Part shown: positions 36,583 to 45,154 of the stretch, piece by piece
Position numbering within the stretch: position 1 is the first letter of the stretch
Layout: the number at the start of each line of letters is the position of its first letter
DNA from: an uncultured Alphaproteobacteria bacterium
Lineage (GTDB): Bacteria > Pseudomonadota > Alphaproteobacteria > HIMB59 > GCA-002718135
Assembly (NCBI GenBank): GCA_902594815.1
Contig: CACJNL010000003.1
Span: 1-64,000, forward strand
DNA length: 64,000 nt
Direction of reading: 5' to 3'
Notes under the pieces: generated by a model
Seen by the model: the letters and a program-made list of their open reading frames with translations, nothing else
Told to the model about the DNA's origin: nothing
Database searches by the model: none
Program-made: the position numbers and the translations under genes

Positions 36583-37488
36583 ATGATTATTTGTGTAGGA
36601 TCAGTTTTTTTAGATCATATTGTTAAAATTGATAGTTTCCCGAAAAAACCTATTAAAGTACTTGCCCAAGGGATAGAAAAAAGACTTGGAGGATCTGCAG
36701 CTGTTGCTAGTTTTACTATAAAAAAACTTGGAATAAATACTTCATTTATTGGAAGACTTGGAAATGATGATGCCTCAAAATTTTTAAAAAATGAATTAAA
36801 AAAATTTAAAATTAAACATAATAACATTGTTGAGATTAAAGGAGTTAAATCATCACAAAGTTTTGTTTACGAAGATAAGCGAGGTGAGAGACTTCTTGCT
36901 GCTTTTAGTGAAAAGAAATTATTAAATCATAAAAAATTACCTAAAATTGTATTTAAAAAAAATACAACTATCATGTCTGATCTAAGATGGGTTGAAGCAA
37001 CCCTCTATATTGCCAAAAATTGTAATAAAAATAATCTAAATCATATTGTCGATCTTGATAATTATAAATTAAACAAAAAAATTAAACAAATAATTCATTT
37101 ATCCTCCCATCTTATTTTTTCTGAGACAGGTGCATTTGAATATACAAAAATTAAATCAATTGTTGGTTCATTAAAGAAAATGTATTCAATAAAAAATAAA
37201 TTTTATGCAATAACGGCTGGTGAAAAAGGTGTGTATTGGATTGAAAATGGTTTAATCTATAATTGCAAACCTCCTAAAATTAAAGTTGTTGAAACAAATT
37301 GTGCAGGTGATGTATTTCATGGAGGTTTTGCAGCCTTTATTCATCAAAAGCACTCTTTACAAAATGCCATGAAACTTGCCACAGCCACAGCTTCCTTAAA
37401 ATGCACTAAAACTGGTGGAATTTATTCATTGCCTAATCTTTCATCTGTTAAAAAATTTGTAAAAAAAATACAATTAAAGGAAATATAG
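36583..37488 (+). CDS. PfkB-family sugar kinase, candidate sulfofructose kinase
   Basis: A ribokinase-family enzyme of 301 residues. GGSAAVASF (about 36-44) and the C-terminal NCAGDVFHGGF (about 239-249, catalytic Asp243) are visible. The usual first Gly of GAGD is Cys. Alignment by eye with E. coli YihV, recalled from memory, shows shared KSSQS, GER, D-x-RW (Arg135), FSE, ENG and ALKCT/SLKCT landmarks. It keeps the Lys and Arg that I recall as sulfonate contacts there, while the recalled Asn is Ala here. Fructokinase, tagatose-6-phosphate kinase or KDG kinase activity remain alternatives. The protein is strikingly rich in lysine. Confidence 0.8.
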   Translation: MIICVGSVFLDHIVKIDSFPKKPIKVLAQGIEKRLGGSAAVASFTIKKLGINTSFIGRLGNDDASKFLKNELKKFKIKHNNIVEIKGVKSSQSFVYEDKRGERLLAAFSEKKLLNHKKLPKIVFKKNTTIMSDLRWVEATLYIAKNCNKNNLNHIVDLDNYKLNKKIKQIIHLSSHLIFSETGAFEYTKIKSIVGSLKKMYSIKNKFYAITAGEKGVYWIENGLIYNCKPPKIKVVETNCAGDVFHGGFAAFIHQKHSLQNAMKLATATASLKCTKTGGIYSLPNLSSVKKFVKKIQLKEI

Positions 37489-37492
37489 TTTT

Positions 37493-38416
37493 ATGAAAAT
37501 TTTGATAACTGAATTTATGGATGTCGAATATGTTGAGTTACTAAAAGCTAATTTTGATGTTACGGTAGATCATGATCTCTCAACTAATAATACTGAATTA
37601 AAAAAAATAATTAATAGTTTTGATGCTTTAGTTGTAAGAAATAAAACACAAGTTACTAAAGAAGTTCTTGAAAAGGCAAATAATCTAAAATTTGTTGGAC
37701 GTTTGGGTGTTGGTCTTGATAATATAGATACCGTATATTGTAAAAATCATAATATTCATGTGCAACCAGCTACAGGTATGAATGCTGACTCCGTTGCTGA
37801 ATATGTTATTAATGCAGCTCTTACCTTGTTAAAAAATATTCCTTTAATGCACCAAGAAACTTTAATTGGAAATTGGCCTCGAACCTCAATTAGTTCAAGA
37901 GAACTTAGGGGCAAGACAATTGGTTTGCTTGGTTTTGGTTTAATTGCAAAAAAAGTATCTACCCTAGCTAAAATTTTTGATGCAAAAATAATTGCCTACG
38001 ATCCATATCTTGATCCAAGTGTTGGTAATCAATTTGATACTAAATTACTCGATATAAATGATGTTTTTAGAATGTCAGATGTAATTTCAATTCATTTACC
38101 TCTCACTGAAAATACTAAAAATTTATTAAATTATAATACTTTCAAGAAAATGGTAAAACAGCCTATTATTATTAATTCGTCACGAGGTTCTATCGTTAAC
38201 GAAGAAGATTTATTAAGAGCCTATGAAGAAAGGCTGATTTCAGGATTTGCTCTTGATGTGTATAATACAGAACCTGCACCTAAATCTTTTTTAGAAAAAG
38301 TTAAAAAAAATACAAATTGCATACTCAGTCCCCATGTTGCTGGCGTGACTGACGAGTCTAACAAAAGAGTAAGTGAATTTATAGTTAATGCTGTAAAAGA
38401 ATTTTTCAATTTATAA
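37493..38416 (+). CDS. D-isomer-specific 2-hydroxyacid dehydrogenase, candidate sulfolactate dehydrogenase
   Basis: An NAD-dependent dehydrogenase of 307 residues, shorter than SerA and lacking an ACT domain. The dinucleotide motif GLLGFGLIAKKV is near residues 143-154. The catalytic Arg is in NSSRGSIVN (about 231) and the His in SPHVAGVTDE (about 281). Bacterial (S)-sulfolactate dehydrogenase SlcC is, to my knowledge, of this same family and makes sulfopyruvate, the ComDE substrate encoded just upstream. Phosphoglycerate or glyoxylate as substrate cannot be excluded. The 3' end overlaps the convergent oxidoreductase gene by six bases. Confidence 0.85.
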   Translation: MKILITEFMDVEYVELLKANFDVTVDHDLSTNNTELKKIINSFDALVVRNKTQVTKEVLEKANNLKFVGRLGVGLDNIDTVYCKNHNIHVQPATGMNADSVAEYVINAALTLLKNIPLMHQETLIGNWPRTSISSRELRGKTIGLLGFGLIAKKVSTLAKIFDAKIIAYDPYLDPSVGNQFDTKLLDINDVFRMSDVISIHLPLTENTKNLLNYNTFKKMVKQPIIINSSRGSIVNEEDLLRAYEERLISGFALDVYNTEPAPKSFLEKVKKNTNCILSPHVAGVTDESNKRVSEFIVNAVKEFFNL

Positions 38417-39499
38417 ATTAAACTCTTTCATAAATACAACTCTGTTTTCTTTGATAGAGTTTTCAGCTGCCTCACCAATAGCAACTGACATTAATCCATC
38501 TCTCAAAGATACTTCTGGTTCTTCATTTTTTTGAATAGCATTTATAAATGCTAAATGTTCATAATAAGTTGAGCCATGATGATGACCTGCTAATAAAATT
38601 TCCTTATCAACTTTTACTTCTGTTGATTTAGTAACATTATCTTTTCGCATACCAATTCTAACTTCTGAAGAGTCTCTGCCTGAAGCACTTGATGGAACAA
38701 ATGTTTCAATTTTTCCTAAGTCACCAACAGCTACTATTTCTTCTTGGTATTCTGAATTTTCTGCAAACATACATAAATCAAGCATTGCTCGTGCACCGTT
38801 TTCAAAATCAACAATAACATATGCATTGTCTATAATATCTGGAGTCTTACCATCATATTTTTCATCCAAATGATTAACATCTTGATTTCCGCTCGCATAA
38901 ACTTTGACTGGCTCACTTTTAACAACGAGTCGCATCAAGTCAAAGAAGTGACAACACTTTTCAACTAATGTACCTCCTGTGTTAATAGCAAATCTATTCC
39001 AATCATCAACTTTGTGTAAAAAAGGAAATCGATGTTCACGTATTGACAACATTTTAATTTTACCAATTACATTTTGATGAACTTCATCAATTAAATGTTT
39101 TACAGGTGGCATATATCTATATTCCATTCCAGTCCAAATTATCTTTGAATAGTCTTTTGAAAGTAACTCAAATTTTTTACAATCTTCAGTTGTTGTGCAC
39201 AATGGTTTTTCAACTAACAAATGTTTGTTTGTTACTAATATTTGTTCTAATACATCGATATGTGTATAATTGGGTGTAGCAATAATATAAGCATCTGCAA
39301 TATTTGCACTTATTAATTCATTTAGATTATTATAAAATTTTGTTGACTCTTTGACTAATGACTTGGCCTTGTTTTTAGAGCCTTCATTAGTATCACAAAT
39401 TGCTACTACTTCTGCATTTTCAATTATATTTATATTTTGAATATGTTCTTGGCCCATTACACCAGTTCCAATAATTCCATATTTTGTAGTTGCGCTCAT
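38411..39499 (-). CDS. Gfo/Idh/MocA-family oxidoreductase
   Basis: An NAD(P)-dependent sugar oxidoreductase of 362 residues. The N-terminal Rossmann motif GIIGTGVMGQEH (about 8-19), the EKPL motif with the conserved Lys-Pro near residue 98, and a C-terminal domain with NTGGTLVEKCCHFFDLMR are visible. It is the last gene of a minus-strand operon after the isomerase-family and aldolase genes (4-base overlaps). It may dehydrogenate a sugar or sugar acid. Members of this fold also include NAD-dependent glycosidases, so a role in releasing the sugar from its glycoside is an alternative. Confidence 0.88.
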   Translation of the reverse strand: MSATTKYGIIGTGVMGQEHIQNINIIENAEVVAICDTNEGSKNKAKSLVKESTKFYNNLNELISANIADAYIIATPNYTHIDVLEQILVTNKHLLVEKPLCTTTEDCKKFELLSKDYSKIIWTGMEYRYMPPVKHLIDEVHQNVIGKIKMLSIREHRFPFLHKVDDWNRFAINTGGTLVEKCCHFFDLMRLVVKSEPVKVYASGNQDVNHLDEKYDGKTPDIIDNAYVIVDFENGARAMLDLCMFAENSEYQEEIVAVGDLGKIETFVPSSASGRDSSEVRIGMRKDNVTKSTEVKVDKEILLAGHHHGSTYYEHLAFINAIQKNEEPEVSLRDGLMSVAIGEAAENSIKENRVVFMKEFNL

Positions 39500-40872
39500 A
39501 TTGTATATGTAGGTATTCTTAACTGCTTTCCTAAGCTTTTAATATCTTCAAGCACATTTCCATAAGTAAACCCTACATGATGTTCTAAACCGCTTAAAAA
39601 TAAATTTTTTATTTTGTTGTGTGTATTTTTACCTAAACTGATTACTCCTGAAGTTCCAGAAAAAGAATTTTTTCTTTTAAGCACTGTTCCATTCATTACT
39701 ATAAATTTTAATTTATTTTCTGATTTTGAAACACGAAAAATTGTTATATCACCTGACTTAAGCGCAAAGTTATGTAGAAGAGGTTTTCTCCTATTCGAGT
39801 GAACTGTGGCACTGGGTGTATTTTTCTCTGCCATACTTATAGGGGCTAGTCCACAATGCCAAAAAACAGTTGTATTATCTCTGTCATCCACATCGACAAT
39901 ATCGACTAATAAAGCTGGCTTGTTATTTAATTGATTTAAAATGTTGCATGTTAAGCTTCCAAGTACATCAGCTTCACAAGCAGAGCTTATTTTATTTTCA
40001 TTCATCATAGCCATTGGTCCACATGAAGCACAACCATACTCTGTGAACATTTCAGGCCAACAACGAACTGCAAATGCATCAATATTTTGTTTTTGTTGAA
40101 CTTGTTTGAGACCATGGAATAGAGATATACTTTTATTCAGTTCTTTTTGGTTTACTTGATTTATATGTTTAAGTTTTTTGCTTATATTTTTCTTTGTTGC
40201 ATTGATTGTTTTTTTATTAACCTTGCTTGAAATATTAAATAAATTTTGCAATTTTATCTTTTTTATTTTGGCATTAAACTTGGATTTTAAATCTTCATTA
40301 TTAAAATCACAAGTATCAAAGCCTTCTGGTCTTTCACCGATCAGCCCTAACTTTGGTTTTTTAAAATTGATAATTCTATTATTAATATTTTTTGAATTTA
40401 TTTTTTTCAAATAATTTTTTTTAGTAAAATTATTCTTATTTTTAATAAATTTTAATATTTCATTTGAAAATGATCGCTGCTCATTCGTGAAAATTATAAA
40501 ATTAGAATAAAATTTTCTTTTAATTAATGCATGTAATCCTAAATTAACTCCACAAAGCGAATTCAGTCTTAAGCGTCCACCCGATCTTTTTTCTTTAAAT
40601 GAAACAAATAATATAGGTTTTTTAAATTTCTTAACAAAAGAAGAAATAAATTTTGCATCAGTAAAAGTTGATTGAATAACTATAAACTTTGTGCATTTAA
40701 TATTTTCAAAGTGTTTTAAAGCGCTTTTTCCAATTTCATCATTAGTGATTAACTCATCAAAAAAATTTATATTTTTATTTAATTTTTTTATTATTCTTTT
40801 TGTTGTTGCTAATTTCTTCTTGGCAAATTTAATATCAAAAGTTTCTCTTGCTAAACTAAAGCACCCAATCAT
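39496..40872 (-). CDS. L-fucose/arabinose isomerase-family protein
   Basis: A 458-residue protein of the COG2407-type sugar isomerase family. The metal- and substrate-site motifs FAVRCWPEMFTEYG (about 268-281), ACEADVLGSL (about 295) and FWHCGLAP (about 335) are present. A C-terminal GLEHHVGFTYG supplies further histidines. The N-terminal half is very rich in Lys and Asn and poorly recognisable. In the operon aldolase, isomerase, oxidoreductase it could turn an aldose into a ketose for the PfkB kinase. An isomerase for sulfoquinovose or a deoxysugar is possible; the substrate is not readable. Confidence 0.82.
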   Translation of the reverse strand: MIGCFSLARETFDIKFAKKKLATTKRIIKKLNKNINFFDELITNDEIGKSALKHFENIKCTKFIVIQSTFTDAKFISSFVKKFKKPILFVSFKEKRSGGRLRLNSLCGVNLGLHALIKRKFYSNFIIFTNEQRSFSNEILKFIKNKNNFTKKNYLKKINSKNINNRIINFKKPKLGLIGERPEGFDTCDFNNEDLKSKFNAKIKKIKLQNLFNISSKVNKKTINATKKNISKKLKHINQVNQKELNKSISLFHGLKQVQQKQNIDAFAVRCWPEMFTEYGCASCGPMAMMNENKISSACEADVLGSLTCNILNQLNNKPALLVDIVDVDDRDNTTVFWHCGLAPISMAEKNTPSATVHSNRRKPLLHNFALKSGDITIFRVSKSENKLKFIVMNGTVLKRKNSFSGTSGVISLGKNTHNKIKNLFLSGLEHHVGFTYGNVLEDIKSLGKQLRIPTYTI

Positions 40873-41891
40873 CGGAAGCCTTTATAAATAGTTTTAAAAT
40901 ACGCAGCGTTTTTTTGAATTAGTTTTTGCGTTAAATATTTTTCTAAAGATAGAGCGTTTTTATTCGTAAGTTCATTTAATTTTTTAACATAACTTTGACT
41001 GTCTTTATTAAGCTTTGTTATTATTTTTTTATAATTTGGATAATCTTTAAAAGCATCTAGCCAAATAGTTCTACCAGCAAGATACCCCGAGGCACCATTT
41101 TTATAAGCTAATTTTAAGCAATTAAAAAAAGAATTCTTACTCATCCCAGAGGAAAGCATTACCCACGGAATATTTCTTGTTGCCTTAGACAATTCTTTGA
41201 AAGCATCTTGTGTAGCTTTAGTGAATTTACTATTTTGTAATTGGCTACTATCTACAGGACTTTCCAATTTAAAAATATCAACCTTGTATTTTGCTTTAGA
41301 AAATTCCTTTACACTATCTATTACATGATTGTGATTTTTATCTAGTTGCTCTTTATAATCTTTTGAATATCCAATTTCATTTTTAAATGGATAAACCAAT
41401 AGCTCTAGTAAAAATGGAATATCATATTTTTCACATTCCTTGCCTATTCTTGCTATATATTTTTTTTGATGTTCAATTGATTTTTCATCAGCATCTGGTC
41501 GATACCAAGCTAGTACTTTGACAGCATCACCACCCATTCTTTTTATCTTTTCAACTGACCAATTTTTAATATTTTTTGAATATCTACCTTTCCCTTTTTC
41601 AATAAAATCATGATCTTCAAGAGTAACTATCAAACCTTTACATCTACTTGAAGGTATCAAATTAGGTACTGAATAAACCGGATCCATAAGTATAGCAGTG
41701 GAGTGCTTAGATAAGCTTAGTGATATATGTTTTTTAAAATCTACAACATCCTTGTAGGTATATCTCTTTTTTTTCTTTTTTATTAAACTAAATATTGGTG
41801 GTCTTTGATCAATTGCGAGCATTTGTAAATGACCATGATCGTTACATAATTTTTTAATGTGTACAAATTTTCCAATATTGCTAGATTTCAT
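40869..41891 (-). CDS. Class I aldolase of the LacD/YihT family
   Basis: A Schiff-base aldolase of 340 residues with LQMLAIDQRPP near residue 22, MGGDAVKVLAWYRPDAD, and IGKECEKYDIPFLLELL. The predicted catalytic Lys208 lies in DIFKLESPVD. PWVMLSSGMS and GASGYLAGRTIW follow, the latter being the phosphate-binding loop. The overall length and IGxEC pattern are LacD-like (tagatose 1,6-bisphosphate aldolase), while GASGYLAGR is closer to YihT (sulfofructose-1-phosphate aldolase). It is first in a minus-strand operon and divergent from the next ABC importer. The products would be DHAP plus a C3 aldehyde. Confidence 0.85.
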   Translation of the reverse strand: MKSSNIGKFVHIKKLCNDHGHLQMLAIDQRPPIFSLIKKKKKRYTYKDVVDFKKHISLSLSKHSTAILMDPVYSVPNLIPSSRCKGLIVTLEDHDFIEKGKGRYSKNIKNWSVEKIKRMGGDAVKVLAWYRPDADEKSIEHQKKYIARIGKECEKYDIPFLLELLVYPFKNEIGYSKDYKEQLDKNHNHVIDSVKEFSKAKYKVDIFKLESPVDSSQLQNSKFTKATQDAFKELSKATRNIPWVMLSSGMSKNSFFNCLKLAYKNGASGYLAGRTIWLDAFKDYPNYKKIITKLNKDSQSYVKKLNELTNKNALSLEKYLTQKLIQKNAAYFKTIYKGFR

Positions 41892-42074
41892 ACTTTGTTT
41901 TTACCTCAAATTTTCTTAAAATTAATAATTTATTTGGCTGATTTCCATCATTTAAATACTTTATTGTATTGATAACTCAAGAATTTATTTTTTTTTTAAT
42001 TTAGTGATTTTTTATTTTTTTTTAAACAAATTATTTACTCAATTTTGTTTAATTTTATAAAATTTCTAACACTT

Positions 42075-42103
42075 TTTACTCTTGTATAAAGTATAAGTAT
42101 GTT
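42075..42103 (+). promoter_or_regulatory. Weak candidate promoter for the third ABC importer
   Basis: TTTACT (42075-42080) and TATGTT (42098-42103) are spaced by 17 bases, 29 bases before the start codon. In such A+T-rich DNA chance matches are common. The divergent 240-base region 41892-42131 otherwise shows only A/T runs and no clear palindrome. Confidence 0.25.
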
Positions 42104-42131
42104 TTAAACCTTTAAGAAAATTGGAGGACTA

Positions 42132-43388
42132 ATGATTAAATCAATATTAAAATTATTTTCAGTAGTTTTCATTTCAACTTCACTAACTGTAATTTCGACA
42201 GTAGCTTCTGCAGAAATTACAATTAACTGGCCATCAATTTGGGTTGGAAAAGACTCAAAGTCAACAGTTATTAGTGAACTTGTAGATGAATTCAATGCTG
42301 CAAATTCAGGTTCTATAAAAGTTGTAATAGAGGAACAAACTGATTACGATATTTATGCACAAAAATTAACTGCTCAGATATCTACTGGTGATTTGCCAGA
42401 TATATTTACAGTTGGTGCAGACTTACTGGATATTTTGCACAGAAGTGGCAAGGCAATGGATCTTGCTCCTCATGTAGCTTCTGACTCACATTGGAGTAAT
42501 GTTTACCCAGATGGAGCTCTTGAAAGTAATATGATGGGCGGTCAATTAACTAATCTGCCATATGAGCTTTTTGTGACACCAGTTACTTATAATAAAAAAT
42601 TATTAAAAGCTGCTGGTTATGATGAGTTTCCTGCTACGTATGATGAATTCTTCAAAATGTGCGAAGCTGTTACTGCAACAGGAAAAGTTTGTACGTCACA
42701 AATGACAGCTAAAAATGCTTGGACCTCAATGCTGTGGTTTTCTCAAGCACTAGCTTCAGCTGGTGGACCAAATGTTTATGATAGGGGACTTGATGATCCT
42801 GCTTTTGTAAAAGCTTTTGAAGTTATGGAAAAAATGTATCAATACACTACAAGTGATGCAGTTGGTGCAGATGCGGGAGTTTCTGGTGGACATTTCTTAA
42901 ATGAAAGAACTGCAGTTTTTATGAATGGACCTTGGTTCATCGCGCGTTATACTTCTGATGGTATACCTGGCTTGCATGAAAATATAGGTGTAGCTCCAGC
43001 TCCAATGCTAACTGGTGGAGAAGGTGCTCCAGGTGGCTATGTTGGTGGAAAGCAATCTTCTTTAGCTGCTGGTAAACAATCTGATCCAGCAAAAGAAGAA
43101 GCGGTTGTAAAATTCTTAAAATGGTTAACAACTCCAGAAAATGTCGCAAGACTATCTTATAGTTCTGGTGCGATGTTTATTGTAAAGGCTGATTTACCTA
43201 GCGATATGGACAGACTATTCATTGAAATGAATGAGCAAAAAGGAAATGCTCCTTATGTAGCTAAAACATTCATGAACGGAATGGGTTCTTTACCAATTGT
43301 AAGTGAATTTCCACAAGCATTGTCAGCTTTAGCTTTAGGTGAAGTGACACCAGAGGGCGCTGTTGAAATGCTAAAAGACGCCGAATAA
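42132..43388 (+). CDS. Sugar-type ABC transporter substrate-binding protein
   Basis: A periplasmic family-1 solute-binding protein of 418 residues, with signal peptide cleavage after about residue 27 (STVASA). NGPWFIARY and GGKQSSLAAG are typical of carbohydrate binders. It has a strong GGAGG ribosome binding site seven bases from the ATG. It is divergent from the aldolase/isomerase operon and followed by a hairpin, two permeases and two genes for sulfatase and FGE-like proteins. A sulfated or sulfonated glycoside is the natural guess for its ligand. Confidence 0.9.
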   Translation: MIKSILKLFSVVFISTSLTVISTVASAEITINWPSIWVGKDSKSTVISELVDEFNAANSGSIKVVIEEQTDYDIYAQKLTAQISTGDLPDIFTVGADLLDILHRSGKAMDLAPHVASDSHWSNVYPDGALESNMMGGQLTNLPYELFVTPVTYNKKLLKAAGYDEFPATYDEFFKMCEAVTATGKVCTSQMTAKNAWTSMLWFSQALASAGGPNVYDRGLDDPAFVKAFEVMEKMYQYTTSDAVGADAGVSGGHFLNERTAVFMNGPWFIARYTSDGIPGLHENIGVAPAPMLTGGEGAPGGYVGGKQSSLAAGKQSDPAKEEAVVKFLKWLTTPENVARLSYSSGAMFIVKADLPSDMDRLFIEMNEQKGNAPYVAKTFMNGMGSLPIVSEFPQALSALALGEVTPEGAVEMLKDAE

Positions 43389-43398
43389 TAATCTAAAT

Positions 43399-43430
43399 AA
43401 CTATGAGGTATTCATTACCTCATAGTTTTA
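43399..43430 (+). terminator. Hairpin after the third binding-protein gene
   Basis: A perfect 12-bp stem (AACTATGAGGTA paired with TACCTCATAGTT) with a 5-base loop is followed by a short TTTTA tract. It has the same position as the hairpins at 13517 and 29274, but its T-run is weaker. It may stabilise the upstream transcript rather than end it fully. Confidence 0.65.
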
Positions 43431-43437
43431 TCTATTT

Positions 43438-44310
43438 ATGCAAATAAAAAAAGATGAAGTTGTATGGCTTCTGTTATTTATTGCTCCTACAATTATTCTT
43501 TTTTTTCTTTTTTTTATCATACCTATTCTTTTTCTTTTTGTTACAAGTTTTACTAACTGGGATGGAATTAGTGCAGAATTTGTTGGTCTAGAAAATTACA
43601 CTAAATTATTTAATAAAAAATCTTTTGTAAGAGCAATAACCAATAATCTATATTGGTGCCTTACTGCTGCTTTAATTACTGTTCCTTTAGCACTAATAAT
43701 TGCATTACTTTTGGCTCATAGATCTAGAGGATGGAAAGTATTTAGAACAGTTCTTTTTATCCCACAGGTTGTGTCATCAGCAGCGATAGCTATGTTATGG
43801 GCGGCTATGTTTAATGCAGAATATGGTTTAGTAAATTTCTTGTTAGATTACATTGGGTTTTCAGATTATAAAAATCACAACTGGCTTGGCAATGTAAGAA
43901 CAGCTAACGCAGCCTTAATTGGTTTCTCTTTGTGTTATGTTGGATATTTTATGGTTATTATGCTTGCAAAAACTGCGGGCATTTCAGAAGATTATTATGA
44001 TGCAGCTAATATAGATGGAGCTAGCCAATTTCAAAAAGATCTACATATTACTGCACCGTTAATTAAAAGTACTTTTTTTCTATGTATAATTTTAGCTGTC
44101 ATATTTAACTTAAGACAGTTTGAATATGTATATTTGATGACTGCAGGAGGACCCGCAAATAAAACACAAGTGCTTGTTGTTTATATCTGGAATGAATTAT
44201 CAGTACAAAGACTTGGTCGAGGAAATGCCGCAGGAGTGATAATGATAGCAATTGGTGCTATTCTTTTATTATCACTTCGTAAATTATTAAAAAGTGAAAC
44301 CTATAACTAA
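43438..44310 (+). CDS. Sugar ABC transporter permease, MalF/UgpA-like
   Basis: A 290-residue inner-membrane permease with about six helices, starting FIAPTIILFFLFF. The EAA loop is DAANIDGASQFQKDLHITAP, with Asp replacing the usual Glu at its first position. It begins just after the hairpin that follows the binding-protein gene. The next permease starts directly after its stop. No ATPase gene follows. Confidence 0.9.
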   Translation: MQIKKDEVVWLLLFIAPTIILFFLFFIIPILFLFVTSFTNWDGISAEFVGLENYTKLFNKKSFVRAITNNLYWCLTAALITVPLALIIALLLAHRSRGWKVFRTVLFIPQVVSSAAIAMLWAAMFNAEYGLVNFLLDYIGFSDYKNHNWLGNVRTANAALIGFSLCYVGYFMVIMLAKTAGISEDYYDAANIDGASQFQKDLHITAPLIKSTFFLCIILAVIFNLRQFEYVYLMTAGGPANKTQVLVVYIWNELSVQRLGRGNAAGVIMIAIGAILLLSLRKLLKSETYN

Positions 44311-44311
44311 A

Positions 44312-45148
44312 ATGCAAAGAGATCTATCTTCAAACTTTTATTTTATTTTTAAATGGGTAATCATAATATCCTTTGTCTTTTATGCAGTATTTCCTTTTCT
44401 ATGGTTGGTGCTCGCCTCATTGAAAACTAATGCAGAATTACTTGATGACCCATTTAAACTGCCAGCGGTATTTCAATTTCAAAATTATTCTAATGCTATT
44501 CGTGAGGCAGGACTAGGAAAGCTAATAATTAATTCTTTAGTAATTAGTACCAGTGCAACCTTCTTAAATATTTTATTTTCATCAATGTGTGCATTTGCAA
44601 TAGCTCGACATACTTTTTGGGGAAAGAATGTTCTATTTTTAATGATAACGGCTGGTATTTTAGTTCCATTAAATGCACTGATAATTCCTTATTTTGCAAT
44701 TATTAATTTTTTAAATCTTTATGATACAAGGCTTGGACTTATTTTAGTTTATTGTGCTGTTGGACTTCCTGTTTCAACATTTATCCTTACAGAGTTTTTT
44801 AAATCCATACCCAAGGAAATTGAAGAAGCGTCATTTTTAGATGGTTGTAATTTTGCTGCTAGATATTTTAGGATTATGTTACCTTTAGCTCTGCCAGGCT
44901 TGGCAACTGCGGGAACGTTTCAATTTATTTTGTGTTGGAATGAATTTATCTATGCAATGCTTTTGACATCTTCAACAGACATTAGAACTATTCAATTTGG
45001 GATAAGTTATTTTACTAATCAATTCTTTTCAGATTATGTAGGAATGTTTGCTGCAGTGGTAATTAGTATTTTGCCAAGTATAACTGTATTTGTATTATTC
45101 CAGGAAAGAGTTATTAATGGCTTAACTGCTGGATCAGTAAAAGGTTAA
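44312..45148 (+). CDS. Sugar ABC transporter permease, MalG/UgpE-like
   Basis: A 278-residue permease from ATG 44312, two bases after the upstream stop; an in-frame GTG at 44294 would overlap that gene. Six helices, the EAA motif EEASFLDGCNFAARYFRIMLP and the C-terminal VINGLTAGSVKG are as expected. It forms the channel with the preceding protein. The missing ATPase is presumably a shared MsmX/UgpC-type subunit encoded elsewhere. Confidence 0.9.
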   Translation: MQRDLSSNFYFIFKWVIIISFVFYAVFPFLWLVLASLKTNAELLDDPFKLPAVFQFQNYSNAIREAGLGKLIINSLVISTSATFLNILFSSMCAFAIARHTFWGKNVLFLMITAGILVPLNALIIPYFAIINFLNLYDTRLGLILVYCAVGLPVSTFILTEFFKSIPKEIEEASFLDGCNFAARYFRIMLPLALPGLATAGTFQFILCWNEFIYAMLLTSSTDIRTIQFGISYFTNQFFSDYVGMFAAVVISILPSITVFVLFQERVINGLTAGSVKG

Positions 45149-45154
45149 TTTTTT

